Source: Chryseobacterium sp. MYb7
Lineage (GTDB): Bacteria > Bacteroidota > Bacteroidia > Flavobacteriales > Weeksellaceae
Reading direction: 5' to 3'
DNA length: 62,690 nucleotides
Assembly (NCBI RefSeq): GCF_002979455.1
Contig: NZ_PCOU01000033.1
Coordinates: 1 to 62,690, forward strand
A model generated the notes under the pieces. That model was given only the letters and a program-made list of their open reading frames with translations, made no database searches and was not told the origin of the DNA. The position numbers and the translations under genes are program-made. Below are positions 49,527 through 58,325 of this stretch, one piece after another (the first letter of the stretch is position 1; every line of letters begins with the position of its first letter).

Positions 49527-51656
49527 TTATAGATTATTCAGGATAAAATCCGTCATTTTCTGATACAGTTGAGGTCTTGTCTGACCACCATAAATTCCGT
49601 GGTTTTTATCAGGATAAGCCATGAAGTCAAACTGTTTTTTGTTTTGAATCAAAGCTTCGGAGAATTCCATAGAGTTCTGGAAGTGAACATTGTCATCAGC
49701 CGTTCCGTGAATTAATAAGAATTTTCCTTTCAACAGATTAGCATATTCCGTAGGAGAGTTTTTATCATATCCATCAGGGTTTTCCTGAGGTGTTCTCATA
49801 AATCTTTCGGTATATACAGAGTCATAATATCTCCAGTTCGTTACCGGTGCTACAGCAATTCCCACTTTGAAAACATCAGCTCCTTTCGTCATTGCTAAGC
49901 TGGTCATATAACCACCGAAGCTCCATCCGAACATTCCGATTCTGCTCTTATCAACATAAGATTGGTTTCCGAACCACTTAGCTGCTGTGATCTGATCTTC
50001 AATCTCATATTTTCCTAAGTTCATATAGGTTACTTTCTTATACTTTGCTCCTTTGTAGCCAGTTCCACGTCCATCTACGCAGGCCACAATATATCCTTTT
50101 TGTACAAGGTGGTTGAACCACATTGCATTTCCGTTGTCCCATGAGTTGGCAACCTGCTGAGATCCTGGTCCTGAATATTGGAACATAAACAGAGGATATT
50201 TTTTATTCGGATCAAAGTTTTTAGGCTTCATGATCCAGGCATTCATTTGGTCACCTACAGCATTTGGAATGGTGATGAATTCTTTTTCTACAAAATTATC
50301 CGTTTTTAATTTCTGTAACTGATCATTGTTGTTCTGAAGCTCTTTCACTGCTTTTCCGTTTCCGTCTTTCAAAACATAAGTGTAAGGTCTTGCAGCAGTA
50401 GAAGAAGTTTCAATGAAGTAATTATAGTTTTTGCTGAAATTAGCAGAATTGTTTCCTTCTGCATTAGAGATCAGCTGAGATTTTCCGTTTTCAATATTTA
50501 CTTTGGAAACTACCTTATTAATACTTCCTTTTTCAGTAGTCTGAACGTAAATTTCTTTGGATTTTGGATTAAAACCATAATAATCCGTTACCTCCCAGTT
50601 TCCTTTTGTGATCTGTTTTTTAAGCTTACCATCTTTGTCATACCAGTAAAGGTGGCGGTTTCCGTCTCTTTCAGAAGACCAAAGGAAAGAATCATCCTCA
50701 AGGAACTCTAGAGTAGGGCTGTCTGTATCAATCCACTTATCATCTGTTTCGGTGAATAATTTCTGAACAGCTCCTGTTTTAGTATTTATTTTTAAAATAT
50801 CTGAAGCATTCTGAATTCTTTCAGATGTAATTAAAACAATCTCGTCCGGTTTTGCAGTCTGGAATACATTCGATATGTAGTAATTTTTGAAAGAACCTAA
50901 ATTCAGCTGCATTGTTTTCCCGTTATCAAGACGGTATAGCTGTGCTGAAACCACAGAGTTTTTCTCACCTGCTTTTGGATATTTATAACGCATTTCAGCC
51001 GGGTAAAGGCTTTTTCCGTAGATTGGAATATAGATTTCCGGAACCTGGCTTTCATCAGATTTTACAAATACGATAGCATCAGAATTCTTTGTCCACTCAT
51101 ATTGTCTTGCGTGTCCGAATTCTTCTTCATAAACCCAATCTGCTAACCCATTCAGAATAGCATTCTTTTTACCGTCAGTTGTAATCTGAGTGATTTTTCC
51201 TGAGGTAAGATCCTGATAGAACAAATTGTTGTCAGAAATGAATGCCACTTTTGTTGCATCTGGTGAAAATGTTGGCTCCTGTACCGTTTTACCTTCATTC
51301 AGGCTGATTACTTTTCCGGATTTTAAATCTTTTACATCAAATTTTCCTAAGAAAGAATGTCTATAAATAGGCTGGCTTCCTGTCTGTAAAAGAATTTTAG
51401 ATTCATCATCAGAAAAAATATAACTTTCAAACTTTCCGTCTACAAGATTTCCTTCTTTCTGCGAAGTTTTGTAAGAATATTTTGCAATCCCCGATGGTTC
51501 AATCACAAGATAATTTTCTCCGTTTTTCATTGAAGTAATCCCAGCGATCCCTTTTCCACGGTAATATCCTGAATATATTTTATCTAAAGTAATTTCCTGT
51601 GCTGACACATTTTGAAATACCGCAGCCACAGTAAGAGTTAAAAGGAGTTTTTTCAT
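49527..51656 (-). CDS. dipeptidyl peptidase IV-like S9 peptidase
   Basis: A 709-residue secreted serine peptidase. A signal peptide (MKKLLLTLTVAAVFQNVSAQ) fixes ATG 51656. The N-terminal beta-propeller contains WVYEEEFGHARQYEWT, with the two glutamates that hold the substrate amino terminus. The hydrolase domain has GWSFGGYMTSL (Ser), HGTADDNVHFQ (Asp) and YPDKNHGIYGG (His). DPP-IV cleaves X-Pro dipeptides; this specificity is probable. A TAAATTTG box lies upstream. Confidence 0.92.
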   Translation of the reverse strand: MKKLLLTLTVAAVFQNVSAQEITLDKIYSGYYRGKGIAGITSMKNGENYLVIEPSGIAKYSYKTSQKEGNLVDGKFESYIFSDDESKILLQTGSQPIYRHSFLGKFDVKDLKSGKVISLNEGKTVQEPTFSPDATKVAFISDNNLFYQDLTSGKITQITTDGKKNAILNGLADWVYEEEFGHARQYEWTKNSDAIVFVKSDESQVPEIYIPIYGKSLYPAEMRYKYPKAGEKNSVVSAQLYRLDNGKTMQLNLGSFKNYYISNVFQTAKPDEIVLITSERIQNASDILKINTKTGAVQKLFTETDDKWIDTDSPTLEFLEDDSFLWSSERDGNRHLYWYDKDGKLKKQITKGNWEVTDYYGFNPKSKEIYVQTTEKGSINKVVSKVNIENGKSQLISNAEGNNSANFSKNYNYFIETSSTAARPYTYVLKDGNGKAVKELQNNNDQLQKLKTDNFVEKEFITIPNAVGDQMNAWIMKPKNFDPNKKYPLFMFQYSGPGSQQVANSWDNGNAMWFNHLVQKGYIVACVDGRGTGYKGAKYKKVTYMNLGKYEIEDQITAAKWFGNQSYVDKSRIGMFGWSFGGYMTSLAMTKGADVFKVGIAVAPVTNWRYYDSVYTERFMRTPQENPDGYDKNSPTEYANLLKGKFLLIHGTADDNVHFQNSMEFSEALIQNKKQFDFMAYPDKNHGIYGGQTRPQLYQKMTDFILNNL

Positions 51657-51674
51657 TTTCAATTTTAATGATTC

Positions 51675-51682
51675 CAAATTTA
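51675..51682 (-). promoter_or_regulatory. promoter box of the S9 peptidase gene
   Basis: TAAATTTG on the minus strand, a perfect TAnnTTTG box 18 nt before ATG 51656. Confidence 0.6.
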
Positions 51683-51870
51683 ATAATTCTTACTTACATA
51701 ACCATATAAAATAAAAATCAGAGTTAGGTGTCATTTTTTCTTCATCTTTCAGGGAAAATGTTTTTTCAGTTTTCGAATCTGGAGTAATTGAAAATATTCA
51801 TTAATGAAATTTCTTAAAAAAGGCAATTTGGCAAAAAAATTGAATATATAATAAGTATAAATCAAATCAA

Positions 51871-52353
51871 ATGATAATTATGGAAACGAATGCATATAAC
51901 CAGAAACTGAATCGTTATGTATTGAACGATCAGATTATTTATACAGGTTTTTCCAGCTTTAATGATGCGGAAGAGTGCGCTCATAAGAAAGGAGGAACAT
52001 TGGTGGAAGTAGTGTTTAGAGACGGAAATGATAACCCCGAAATTACTGATGAAGCAGGTTTGATAGAGAAAAAACTTCATTACCATGTAGATGCAGGTGA
52101 AGAATACAAATTTATCCATTCCTCAGATCCGGGATTCCGGAAATATGCGGATGAACTGCAGAAAATAAAAGCAAGAAATGATAAGACAAGTCCGGATGAG
52201 CGGTATTTTGCCAATTTTGAAATTGAAAATATAGAAGACCCGATTATTGTCATCAAAAATGATCATTTTGAATCGGTAACATCGAGAGAACGTTCAAAGT
52301 ATTTGAAACATGCCTGTGTATATGAACTAGGGGTTTCCCTGCCAAAATCTTAA
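51871..52353 (+). CDS. hypothetical protein
   Basis: A 160-residue cytoplasmic protein I do not recognise; starts at 51871 (ATG) or 51880 (ATG after ATA ATT). It is charged, with VEVVFRDGNDNPEITDEAG near residue 46 and a histidine-bearing LHYHVDAGEEYKF near residue 70. No membrane segment. It is followed 11 nt later by the small DUF6496 gene. Confidence 0.7.
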   Translation: MIIMETNAYNQKLNRYVLNDQIIYTGFSSFNDAEECAHKKGGTLVEVVFRDGNDNPEITDEAGLIEKKLHYHVDAGEEYKFIHSSDPGFRKYADELQKIKARNDKTSPDERYFANFEIENIEDPIIVIKNDHFESVTSRERSKYLKHACVYELGVSLPKS

Positions 52354-52364
52354 AAAATCAGATC

Positions 52365-52553
52365 ATGAGCAAAACAAAATATTCAGACAAAGCTCAGGAC
52401 AAAGTAGGAAAAGTAATGCATGAATTTAAGGAAGGAAAACTGAAATCTTCTTCCGGACAGAAAGTGACCAACAGAAAGCAAGCCATTGCCATTGGTATTT
52501 CTGAAGCAAGGGAAGAAGGTTTAAAGGTACCTCCAAAGAAAAAAAACAACTAA
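52365..52553 (+). CDS. DUF6496 small protein
   Basis: A 62-residue highly basic protein. KVMHEFKEGKLKSSSGQKVT followed by NRKQAIAIGISEAREEGLKV matches the DUF6496 pattern. It has no signal or membrane segment and ends KKKNN; nucleic-acid binding is plausible from charge only. The hypothetical gene 11 nt upstream is probably in the same message. Confidence 0.85.
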   Translation: MSKTKYSDKAQDKVGKVMHEFKEGKLKSSSGQKVTNRKQAIAIGISEAREEGLKVPPKKKNN

Positions 52554-52563
52554 ACTTCAATAG

Positions 52564-52595
52564 AAAATGCCCGGAAATATTTCCCGGGCATTTTT
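52564..52595 (+). terminator. terminator after DUF6496
   Basis: AAAATGCCCGG (52564-52574) pairs with CCGGGCATTTT (52584-52594), then T. Confidence 0.88.
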
Positions 52596-52619
52596 ATTGA
52601 AAAACGAAAAGCAAATGGG

Positions 52620-54284
52620 TTATTTCGCTTCGTTGTAAAGTAGTCTGTAATATTCATCAGCCATTCTGTCGCTGTTGAAATGATCTTTCACATCATTCAT
52701 TGCATTGTGCTGGATTTTTCTCCACTCGTCAGGCCGGTCGTAATAGGTTGGAAGAATTTCGTTTTCCAGGATTTCGTATAGTTTGTTTAAATCATAATTA
52801 TCCTGCTCATAAATACTCATGTTATGATAATCTGCTTTAGGAACTACGAAAGAATTTTCTCCATGTTTAGCAAATTCAGGGATCCAGCCGTCATCTGTAG
52901 ATAAATTTACTGAGCCATTCATAGCAGCCGTCATACCTGATGTTCCCGAAGCTTCTCTTGGAACTCTTGGATTGTTAAGCCATACATCAGAACCTTGTTT
53001 TAAAGATTTACTTAAAGAAAGCTCATAACCTGTCAGAACCGCTATATTTTTATGATATTTACTTTCTTCCACCAAAGTATTGAATGTAGAAATAGCAGAG
53101 TAATCCATTGGGTAAGGTTTTCCAGCCCAAATTATCTGTACCGGATATTTCGGATTGTTCAAAAGCCTGTAGAATCTCTCTTTGTCATGTAAAAGGAGAT
53201 CAGCTCTTTTATAGCCTGCAAATCTTCTCGCCCAGACAATTGTGAAGACATTAGGATCAAATAAATTCCCTGTCTGATCCGCAACAATGCTGAAAAGTTG
53301 TTTTTTTAAATGCTTTTTACGGATGTCGAAAACAGCTGCCTCATTCTCGTCTTTTGCATTGTATAAAGGTTTATCTGCCCAATATTTAAACTCCTGAGCA
53401 TTGGTGATCGACGTAATTTCGCAAATGCCGGGATATTTACTCCACATCGCTCTGGAAACTACCCCATGAAGCTGGGAAACTCCATTCGCAATTCTTGCCA
53501 TTCTTAATGCACAAAGAGAGTGATTGAAACGGTCGTCATTGGAACCTTCAATCTTTTTTACCTCTTCCATGCTGTAACCGGAGAAATAAGACATGTCATA
53601 ACACAGTTTGAAATTATGTTTTTCATTTCCTGCTTCTTCCGGAGTATGGGTGGTGAAAACCAGTTTTTCTCTGACTTTGTTAAAATCGCCGTTGTATTTT
53701 CTTAAAAGATGAAACGCTGCCGGAAGTCCGTGAGCTTCGTTAAGATGATACACATCTCTTTCTGCATTCATTTCGTCCAGTAGCTTAGCACCTCCCTTTC
53801 CTAATAAAATATATTGTGCAAGCTTAGTAGATTCATTGGCATCATACAGCTTGTGGCAGATTGTTTTGGAAACATGATCGTTTTCCGGAACATCGGTAGA
53901 AAGGAAAAACATGGGTGCTGTATTGAAAATCTCCGGATCAAGATACCATACTTTTACCCAAACCGGAGCACTGTGGATTTCGATCTGAAATTTTATTCCA
54001 GTATCTTCAAGAAAGCTGTACATCTTTTTTGTCCATACTGGCTGTAGCGTCTGATCATGATTTCTTGCCTGGTCATAATAACCAAATTTCCATAGGATAC
54101 CGATTCCGATAAGGTCCTGCTTAAGATTATAAGCACTTCTCATATGAGATCCTGCCAGGAATCCAAGTCCTCCCGAGTATATTTTTAGTACTTGCTCAAT
54201 GGCAAATTCCATTGAAAAATAGGCGGTTTTTTTGGAATATTGGGGGTTGATATTGTAAGGTATTCTGAAATTCTTAAAATCCAT
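52620..54284 (-). CDS. short glucan-phosphorylase homologue without PLP lysine
   Basis: A 554-residue GT35-like protein of the short bacterial alpha-glucan phosphorylase type. FSMEFAIEQVLKIYSGGLGF (about 23-42), HLNEAHGLPAAFHLLR, and EASGTSGMTAAMNG are family landmarks. In phosphorylases the lysine that holds pyridoxal phosphate follows SGM or SNM; here that residue is Thr452 (codon at 52929-52931). Either the enzyme works without PLP as a transferase or it is a non-catalytic glycogen-binding protein. A TACCTTTG box (54311-54318) precedes it. Confidence 0.85.
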   Translation of the reverse strand: MDFKNFRIPYNINPQYSKKTAYFSMEFAIEQVLKIYSGGLGFLAGSHMRSAYNLKQDLIGIGILWKFGYYDQARNHDQTLQPVWTKKMYSFLEDTGIKFQIEIHSAPVWVKVWYLDPEIFNTAPMFFLSTDVPENDHVSKTICHKLYDANESTKLAQYILLGKGGAKLLDEMNAERDVYHLNEAHGLPAAFHLLRKYNGDFNKVREKLVFTTHTPEEAGNEKHNFKLCYDMSYFSGYSMEEVKKIEGSNDDRFNHSLCALRMARIANGVSQLHGVVSRAMWSKYPGICEITSITNAQEFKYWADKPLYNAKDENEAAVFDIRKKHLKKQLFSIVADQTGNLFDPNVFTIVWARRFAGYKRADLLLHDKERFYRLLNNPKYPVQIIWAGKPYPMDYSAISTFNTLVEESKYHKNIAVLTGYELSLSKSLKQGSDVWLNNPRVPREASGTSGMTAAMNGSVNLSTDDGWIPEFAKHGENSFVVPKADYHNMSIYEQDNYDLNKLYEILENEILPTYYDRPDEWRKIQHNAMNDVKDHFNSDRMADEYYRLLYNEAK

Positions 54285-54310
54285 AAATAAGTATTTGTGT
54301 TTAAAAAAGG

Positions 54311-54318
54311 CAAAGGTA
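54311..54318 (-). promoter_or_regulatory. promoter box of the glucan-phosphorylase homologue
   Basis: TACCTTTG on the minus strand, a perfect TAnnTTTG box 26 nt before ATG 54284. Confidence 0.6.
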
Positions 54319-54489
54319 TTAATTATGAAAATAAACTTTACATTAATTAATAGATAAATTAATCGTAAAACTAAGTATTGAATAGTTTTTTTACTTACCT
54401 TTAAGTGTGTAAATTTTTGATTATCAAAAACTTTTAACGATGAAAGCCCATGGCTGCATGTGTTCTTTAATTAAATAAAAAAATCACAC

Positions 54490-55287
54490 ATGAAAAAGAC
54501 GTTTTCTGAGGAAGATCTGATAAAGAATCTTAGCTTATACTACCTGAACAGGCATTTGAAAAAAAAGCCGATGGAAAAGTATCATCGTACGATAGACGAA
54601 TCTCCGCTTCATGATCGTGAAAAATATAGAAAGAAATCAGAGATTCTTCTACTTAACTCCTTTATGCATCATTTCCCCGATGTGAAATTTGAAAACCTTA
54701 CCTGCGAGAGTCCGGACTTTATCGCAAAATTAAACGACAAAAAAATCGGAATAGAATTGACTGAAGTAATCAACCATCTGGAAATGAAGAAAGTGGAGAG
54801 TACTTTGAACAAGATGTTCCGTCAGGCAGAAATATTATTAGAACAGGAAGACACTACGAAATATCGTGGTGTTTATTTTTTAGAATTCCATCCGGAAACA
54901 AAATTTGATAATCTGGAAGTACAGCAGGAAAATATTATTAGTATCTATAAAAGCATTAAAAAAAATAAAGCGATAGGCTGCGTAAAAAGCATTAGAAAAT
55001 CCTTCCACCGAAGAAATGTTTTCATCACTCATGAATATAATATGAACCTTTTTGATGAGCTATGCTCAGAGAAAATTCTGGAACTCATTGAAAAGAAAAA
55101 TGAAAAATTTCCTTACTATGATACCTCTGTGGATGAATGCTGGCTGGTGATTGTTTCGGATATGAATTCTATCGCCTCAAGATATACTTTTATTCAAGAT
55201 AAAGAGCATTTGAAAGAAGTAAAAAGCCCTTTTCATAAAATATTCCACCTCGAAAACCTGTGTGGAAATATTACAAGTATTAAATAA
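54490..55287 (+). CDS. PD-(D/E)XK-like hypothetical protein
   Basis: A 265-residue soluble protein with a very basic N-terminus (LNRHLKKKPMEKYHRTID). CESPDFIAKLNDKKIGIELT (about residues 74-93) places an aspartate about ten residues before ExT in the order of a restriction-endonuclease-like core, with E46-region acid residues upstream. I do not recognise a named family. No methyltransferase or partner is adjacent, so a solitary nuclease-like protein is the best guess; the fold call is tentative. Confidence 0.6.
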   Translation: MKKTFSEEDLIKNLSLYYLNRHLKKKPMEKYHRTIDESPLHDREKYRKKSEILLLNSFMHHFPDVKFENLTCESPDFIAKLNDKKIGIELTEVINHLEMKKVESTLNKMFRQAEILLEQEDTTKYRGVYFLEFHPETKFDNLEVQQENIISIYKSIKKNKAIGCVKSIRKSFHRRNVFITHEYNMNLFDELCSEKILELIEKKNEKFPYYDTSVDECWLVIVSDMNSIASRYTFIQDKEHLKEVKSPFHKIFHLENLCGNITSIK

Positions 55288-55390
55288 AGTTTTGAGTTTG
55301 GTTATTCTTCGCTTTAATTTGGATTAAGATGAATAATATTAAATCATTTGATGTTTTAATTTAAAATAGTTTAAAATTATATGGATTTTG

Positions 55391-55420
55391 TTGTTTGTAA
55401 TTAAAATATAGGTATATTTG
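55391..55420 (+). promoter_or_regulatory. promoter of the T9SS type B protein gene
   Basis: TTG 55391-55393, 19-nt spacer, TATATTTG 55413-55420, a full consensus match 57 nt before the ATG. Confidence 0.75.
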
Positions 55421-55477
55421 ATGTACGTTGAATATCAATATGATGTATAACTAATAAACCACAAAAACATATAATCT

Positions 55478-57580
55478 ATGAGAAAACTTTTACTCTTCAT
55501 ACTTCTGTGTATCTCTCATGTTTATTATTCTCAGGCAGATTGTGCTACGGCGCTTTCAGTTTGCGGAAACTCAAATATCACTTATAGCCCTACAGGATAC
55601 GGTAACATAAAAGAATTGGTGAATTCCGGAAGTTGTATAGATTTTACCGGAGAGCACAACTCAATCTGGTATAAAATTACAATAGCTACCGGAGGAACAC
55701 TTACTTTCGATCTGGTTCCCAATAATCCGGATGCCGATTATGACTGGGCCATTTTTGGTCCTAATGTAACCTGTGGAAGTTTGGGATCACCTATACGATG
55801 TAATGCCGCAACCGTTATCGGGCCGGGTCCTGCAACGGGATTAAATATGACCAGTACTCTTTTAAGTGCTGCCGGAGGTTCTCTGACTCCTTATTGCAGA
55901 TACCTGGACGTTTTGCCGGGACAAACTTATTATTTGTTTATCGACAACTGGGTAAGTGCCACAAGTTCTACAACAGCTCCATTTTCTTTAACCTGGGGTG
56001 GAACTGCTACGCTGGCTTCCCCATTTACAGACCCAGGTATTCAGACCCAGCCATTTATTCCTCCTGGAATTCCGGCTGCAAATCCTGCAGACCCAAGAGA
56101 AGTGGTAATATGTTCTCCTACAACTTTATTTGATTTTTCTACATTATCCGCAGGGATTCTCAATGGAAATCAGAACTTTGGTGTAAGTTATCACCTGACT
56201 CAGAATGATGCCTTAACGGGGAATAATCCTATTACAACTCCTATAACAGTCAATACAACTACGGTTTATTATTACAGTATCAATTATACCGATCCTACGA
56301 ACGCAACCAATCCGCTTAATAAATGTAAACAGGTTGGAACATTTAAATTCAAAAACGGAGCTATAACAGTTAAAAATGTAACATTAACTGCCTGTAACAA
56401 TAATAATGCAGGAACTGCTTTATTTGATTTAACAACGGCAGACATTATCGCCAACCCAAATGTTACGAAGAAATATTATCACACGATGGCGGATCTCAAT
56501 GCCGGTATCAATGAAATTACAATTCCTATGGCTTTTGTATCTGCGGAAGGGGTTATTTATGTAAAGGTAATATCTGAGTTTGGCTGTATTGCCATCGCAC
56601 AGATTACCCTGAAATTTAATCCGGTAGTGATAGTGAATGAGGTTACCTTGAGATCATGTTTCATCGAAGCCAATCCATCCACAGCCTCTTTCAATCTCGT
56701 AAATGCGTCAGTAACAGGACAGACGAATCCTACAAAGAAATATTATCCTTCATTGTCAGACGCTATTAATCAAACCAATGAAATTCTGAATGCCAATAAT
56801 TATATTGCACCTAATGGATTTGTGTATGTAAGAGTTTCCAATGCTCAGGGATGTTATGCCGTAGCCCGTATTACTTTAGTCGTTATTGCACCTGTATATT
56901 CTGATACGCTTAAGGATGTGACCATTTGTGCAGAAGACCAGACAACGCTGGATGCAGGAGCCGGATTTAAAAGTTATGAATGGAGTACAGGAGCTACTAC
57001 AAGAACCATCAAAGTAGGAATCGGAGTATATTGGGTAAAACTGAAAACCGGAGAATGTATTACGACACAAACGGTGAAAGTACTTCCTTCCGATCAGCCT
57101 GTTGTTTCCGGTATTGATATTTCAAATAATACCATCACAATATCTGTTATAGGAGGAAATCCTGCTTATAAATATTCAATTGATAATATTATCTGGCAGG
57201 ACTCCAACGTATTCAATAATCTTTCAAGAGGAGATCACAAAGTATATGTAAAAGATGCCTACGACTGCGATCCTATAGAAATAGGAATTGTAGTGCCAAA
57301 TTTAGTCAACGTGATTACCCCTAATGCCGATGGAGTAAATGATATGATCGATTATTCAGCATTAGCCAATAAACAAAACCTGATCATGAATGTTTTTGAC
57401 CGATATGGAAACAAAATCTTCCAGGCAGACCGATCAAACGGCTATAAATGGGATGGTACCCAGGGCGGAAGAAGAGTGCCTACCGGAACATACTGGTATT
57501 CTATCACATGGAATGAAAATGATAAGAAGAATACGCCCATCAAATTTAGCGGTTGGGTACTCGTAAAAAACAGAGAATAA
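55478..57580 (+). CDS. T9SS type B sorting-domain surface protein
   Basis: A 700-residue secreted protein. Signal peptide (MRKLLLFILLCISHVYYSQA), then a jelly-roll-like region with many Cys (DCATALSVCGNSNITYSP), several beta repeats (about 290-480; VKNVTLTACNNNNAGTALFD and its relatives), and a C-terminal type B sorting domain starting NVITPNADGVNDMIDYS with YGNKIFQADRSNGYKWDGT and PTGTYWYSITW. Type B domains direct export by the T9SS and are typical of flavobacterial adhesins. Ligand unknown. Alone under its own promoter. Confidence 0.9.
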   Translation: MRKLLLFILLCISHVYYSQADCATALSVCGNSNITYSPTGYGNIKELVNSGSCIDFTGEHNSIWYKITIATGGTLTFDLVPNNPDADYDWAIFGPNVTCGSLGSPIRCNAATVIGPGPATGLNMTSTLLSAAGGSLTPYCRYLDVLPGQTYYLFIDNWVSATSSTTAPFSLTWGGTATLASPFTDPGIQTQPFIPPGIPAANPADPREVVICSPTTLFDFSTLSAGILNGNQNFGVSYHLTQNDALTGNNPITTPITVNTTTVYYYSINYTDPTNATNPLNKCKQVGTFKFKNGAITVKNVTLTACNNNNAGTALFDLTTADIIANPNVTKKYYHTMADLNAGINEITIPMAFVSAEGVIYVKVISEFGCIAIAQITLKFNPVVIVNEVTLRSCFIEANPSTASFNLVNASVTGQTNPTKKYYPSLSDAINQTNEILNANNYIAPNGFVYVRVSNAQGCYAVARITLVVIAPVYSDTLKDVTICAEDQTTLDAGAGFKSYEWSTGATTRTIKVGIGVYWVKLKTGECITTQTVKVLPSDQPVVSGIDISNNTITISVIGGNPAYKYSIDNIIWQDSNVFNNLSRGDHKVYVKDAYDCDPIEIGIVVPNLVNVITPNADGVNDMIDYSALANKQNLIMNVFDRYGNKIFQADRSNGYKWDGTQGGRRVPTGTYWYSITWNENDKKNTPIKFSGWVLVKNRE

Positions 57581-57601
57581 CAATCAATAAAATACATAGA
57601 T

Positions 57602-57632
57602 AAAACCACTTCATCTGAGGTGGTTTTATTTT
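57602..57632 (+). terminator. terminator of the type B protein gene
   Basis: AAAACCAC (57602-57609) with GTGGTTTT (57620-57627), then ATTTTT. Confidence 0.8.
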
Positions 57633-57668
57633 TCTAAAGGTGTTACATTAGATAGCAAAATAGAAAGC

Positions 57669-58259
57669 ATGAAAGACCTTTTTGTAAAACGCTTTGAATA
57701 CTATAAATCTCTTGGTGATAAGACATTCGGCCAATTGACGGATGATCAGATGTTCTGGCAGCAGAATGAAGAAAGTAATTCTATTGCGATAATAGTGAAA
57801 CATATCGCAGGAAATATGCTGTCAAGATGGACCAATTTCCTGACAGAAGACGGAGAGAAACCCTGGCGCAACCGTGACGGAGAATTTGTCAATACCTTTA
57901 CCACTAAAGAGCAGGTTCTGGATTTTTGGGAACAGGGCTGGAAATGTTTTTTTGAAGCTCTGGAAAAAATAAATGATGATAATCTCTATTCTTTAACGTA
58001 TATCAGAGGTGAAGCACACCCGGTGATTGATGCTGTTCTCAGACAGCTGGCTCATTACCCATATCATATCGGTCAGATTGTTTATATCGCTAAAATGATA
58101 AAAAATGAAGACTGGAATACCTTGTCTATTGCCAGAAACCGTTCTCAAGAGTTTAATACTGAAATGAAAACGAAATTTTCAACCTATGAACCTGATGCCA
58201 ATTCATCTCCCATCTGCTTTCAAAACAGTCCTGAAGTAAGGGACGAATATAAACAATAG
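57669..58259 (+). CDS. DUF1572 DinB-like protein
   Basis: A 196-residue four-helix DinB-superfamily protein of the DUF1572 type. Metal-ligand histidines are in IVKHIAGN and HYPYHIGQIVY, the expected three-His arrangement. The C-terminal region (NRSQEFNTEMKTKF) is family-typical. Such proteins are probable thiol-dependent transferases of unknown substrate. Monocistronic. Confidence 0.88.
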   Translation: MKDLFVKRFEYYKSLGDKTFGQLTDDQMFWQQNEESNSIAIIVKHIAGNMLSRWTNFLTEDGEKPWRNRDGEFVNTFTTKEQVLDFWEQGWKCFFEALEKINDDNLYSLTYIRGEAHPVIDAVLRQLAHYPYHIGQIVYIAKMIKNEDWNTLSIARNRSQEFNTEMKTKFSTYEPDANSSPICFQNSPEVRDEYKQ

Positions 58260-58271
58260 ATTCAATCAATC

Positions 58272-58300
58272 TTGGATTATTATTAAAATTACTATCTTTG
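58272..58300 (+). promoter_or_regulatory. mtaB promoter
   Basis: TTG 58272-58274, 18-nt spacer, TATCTTTG 58293-58300, 25 nt before ATG 58326. Confidence 0.75.
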
Positions 58301-58325
58301 CACCCATAAAATTCAGGAGTAACAA

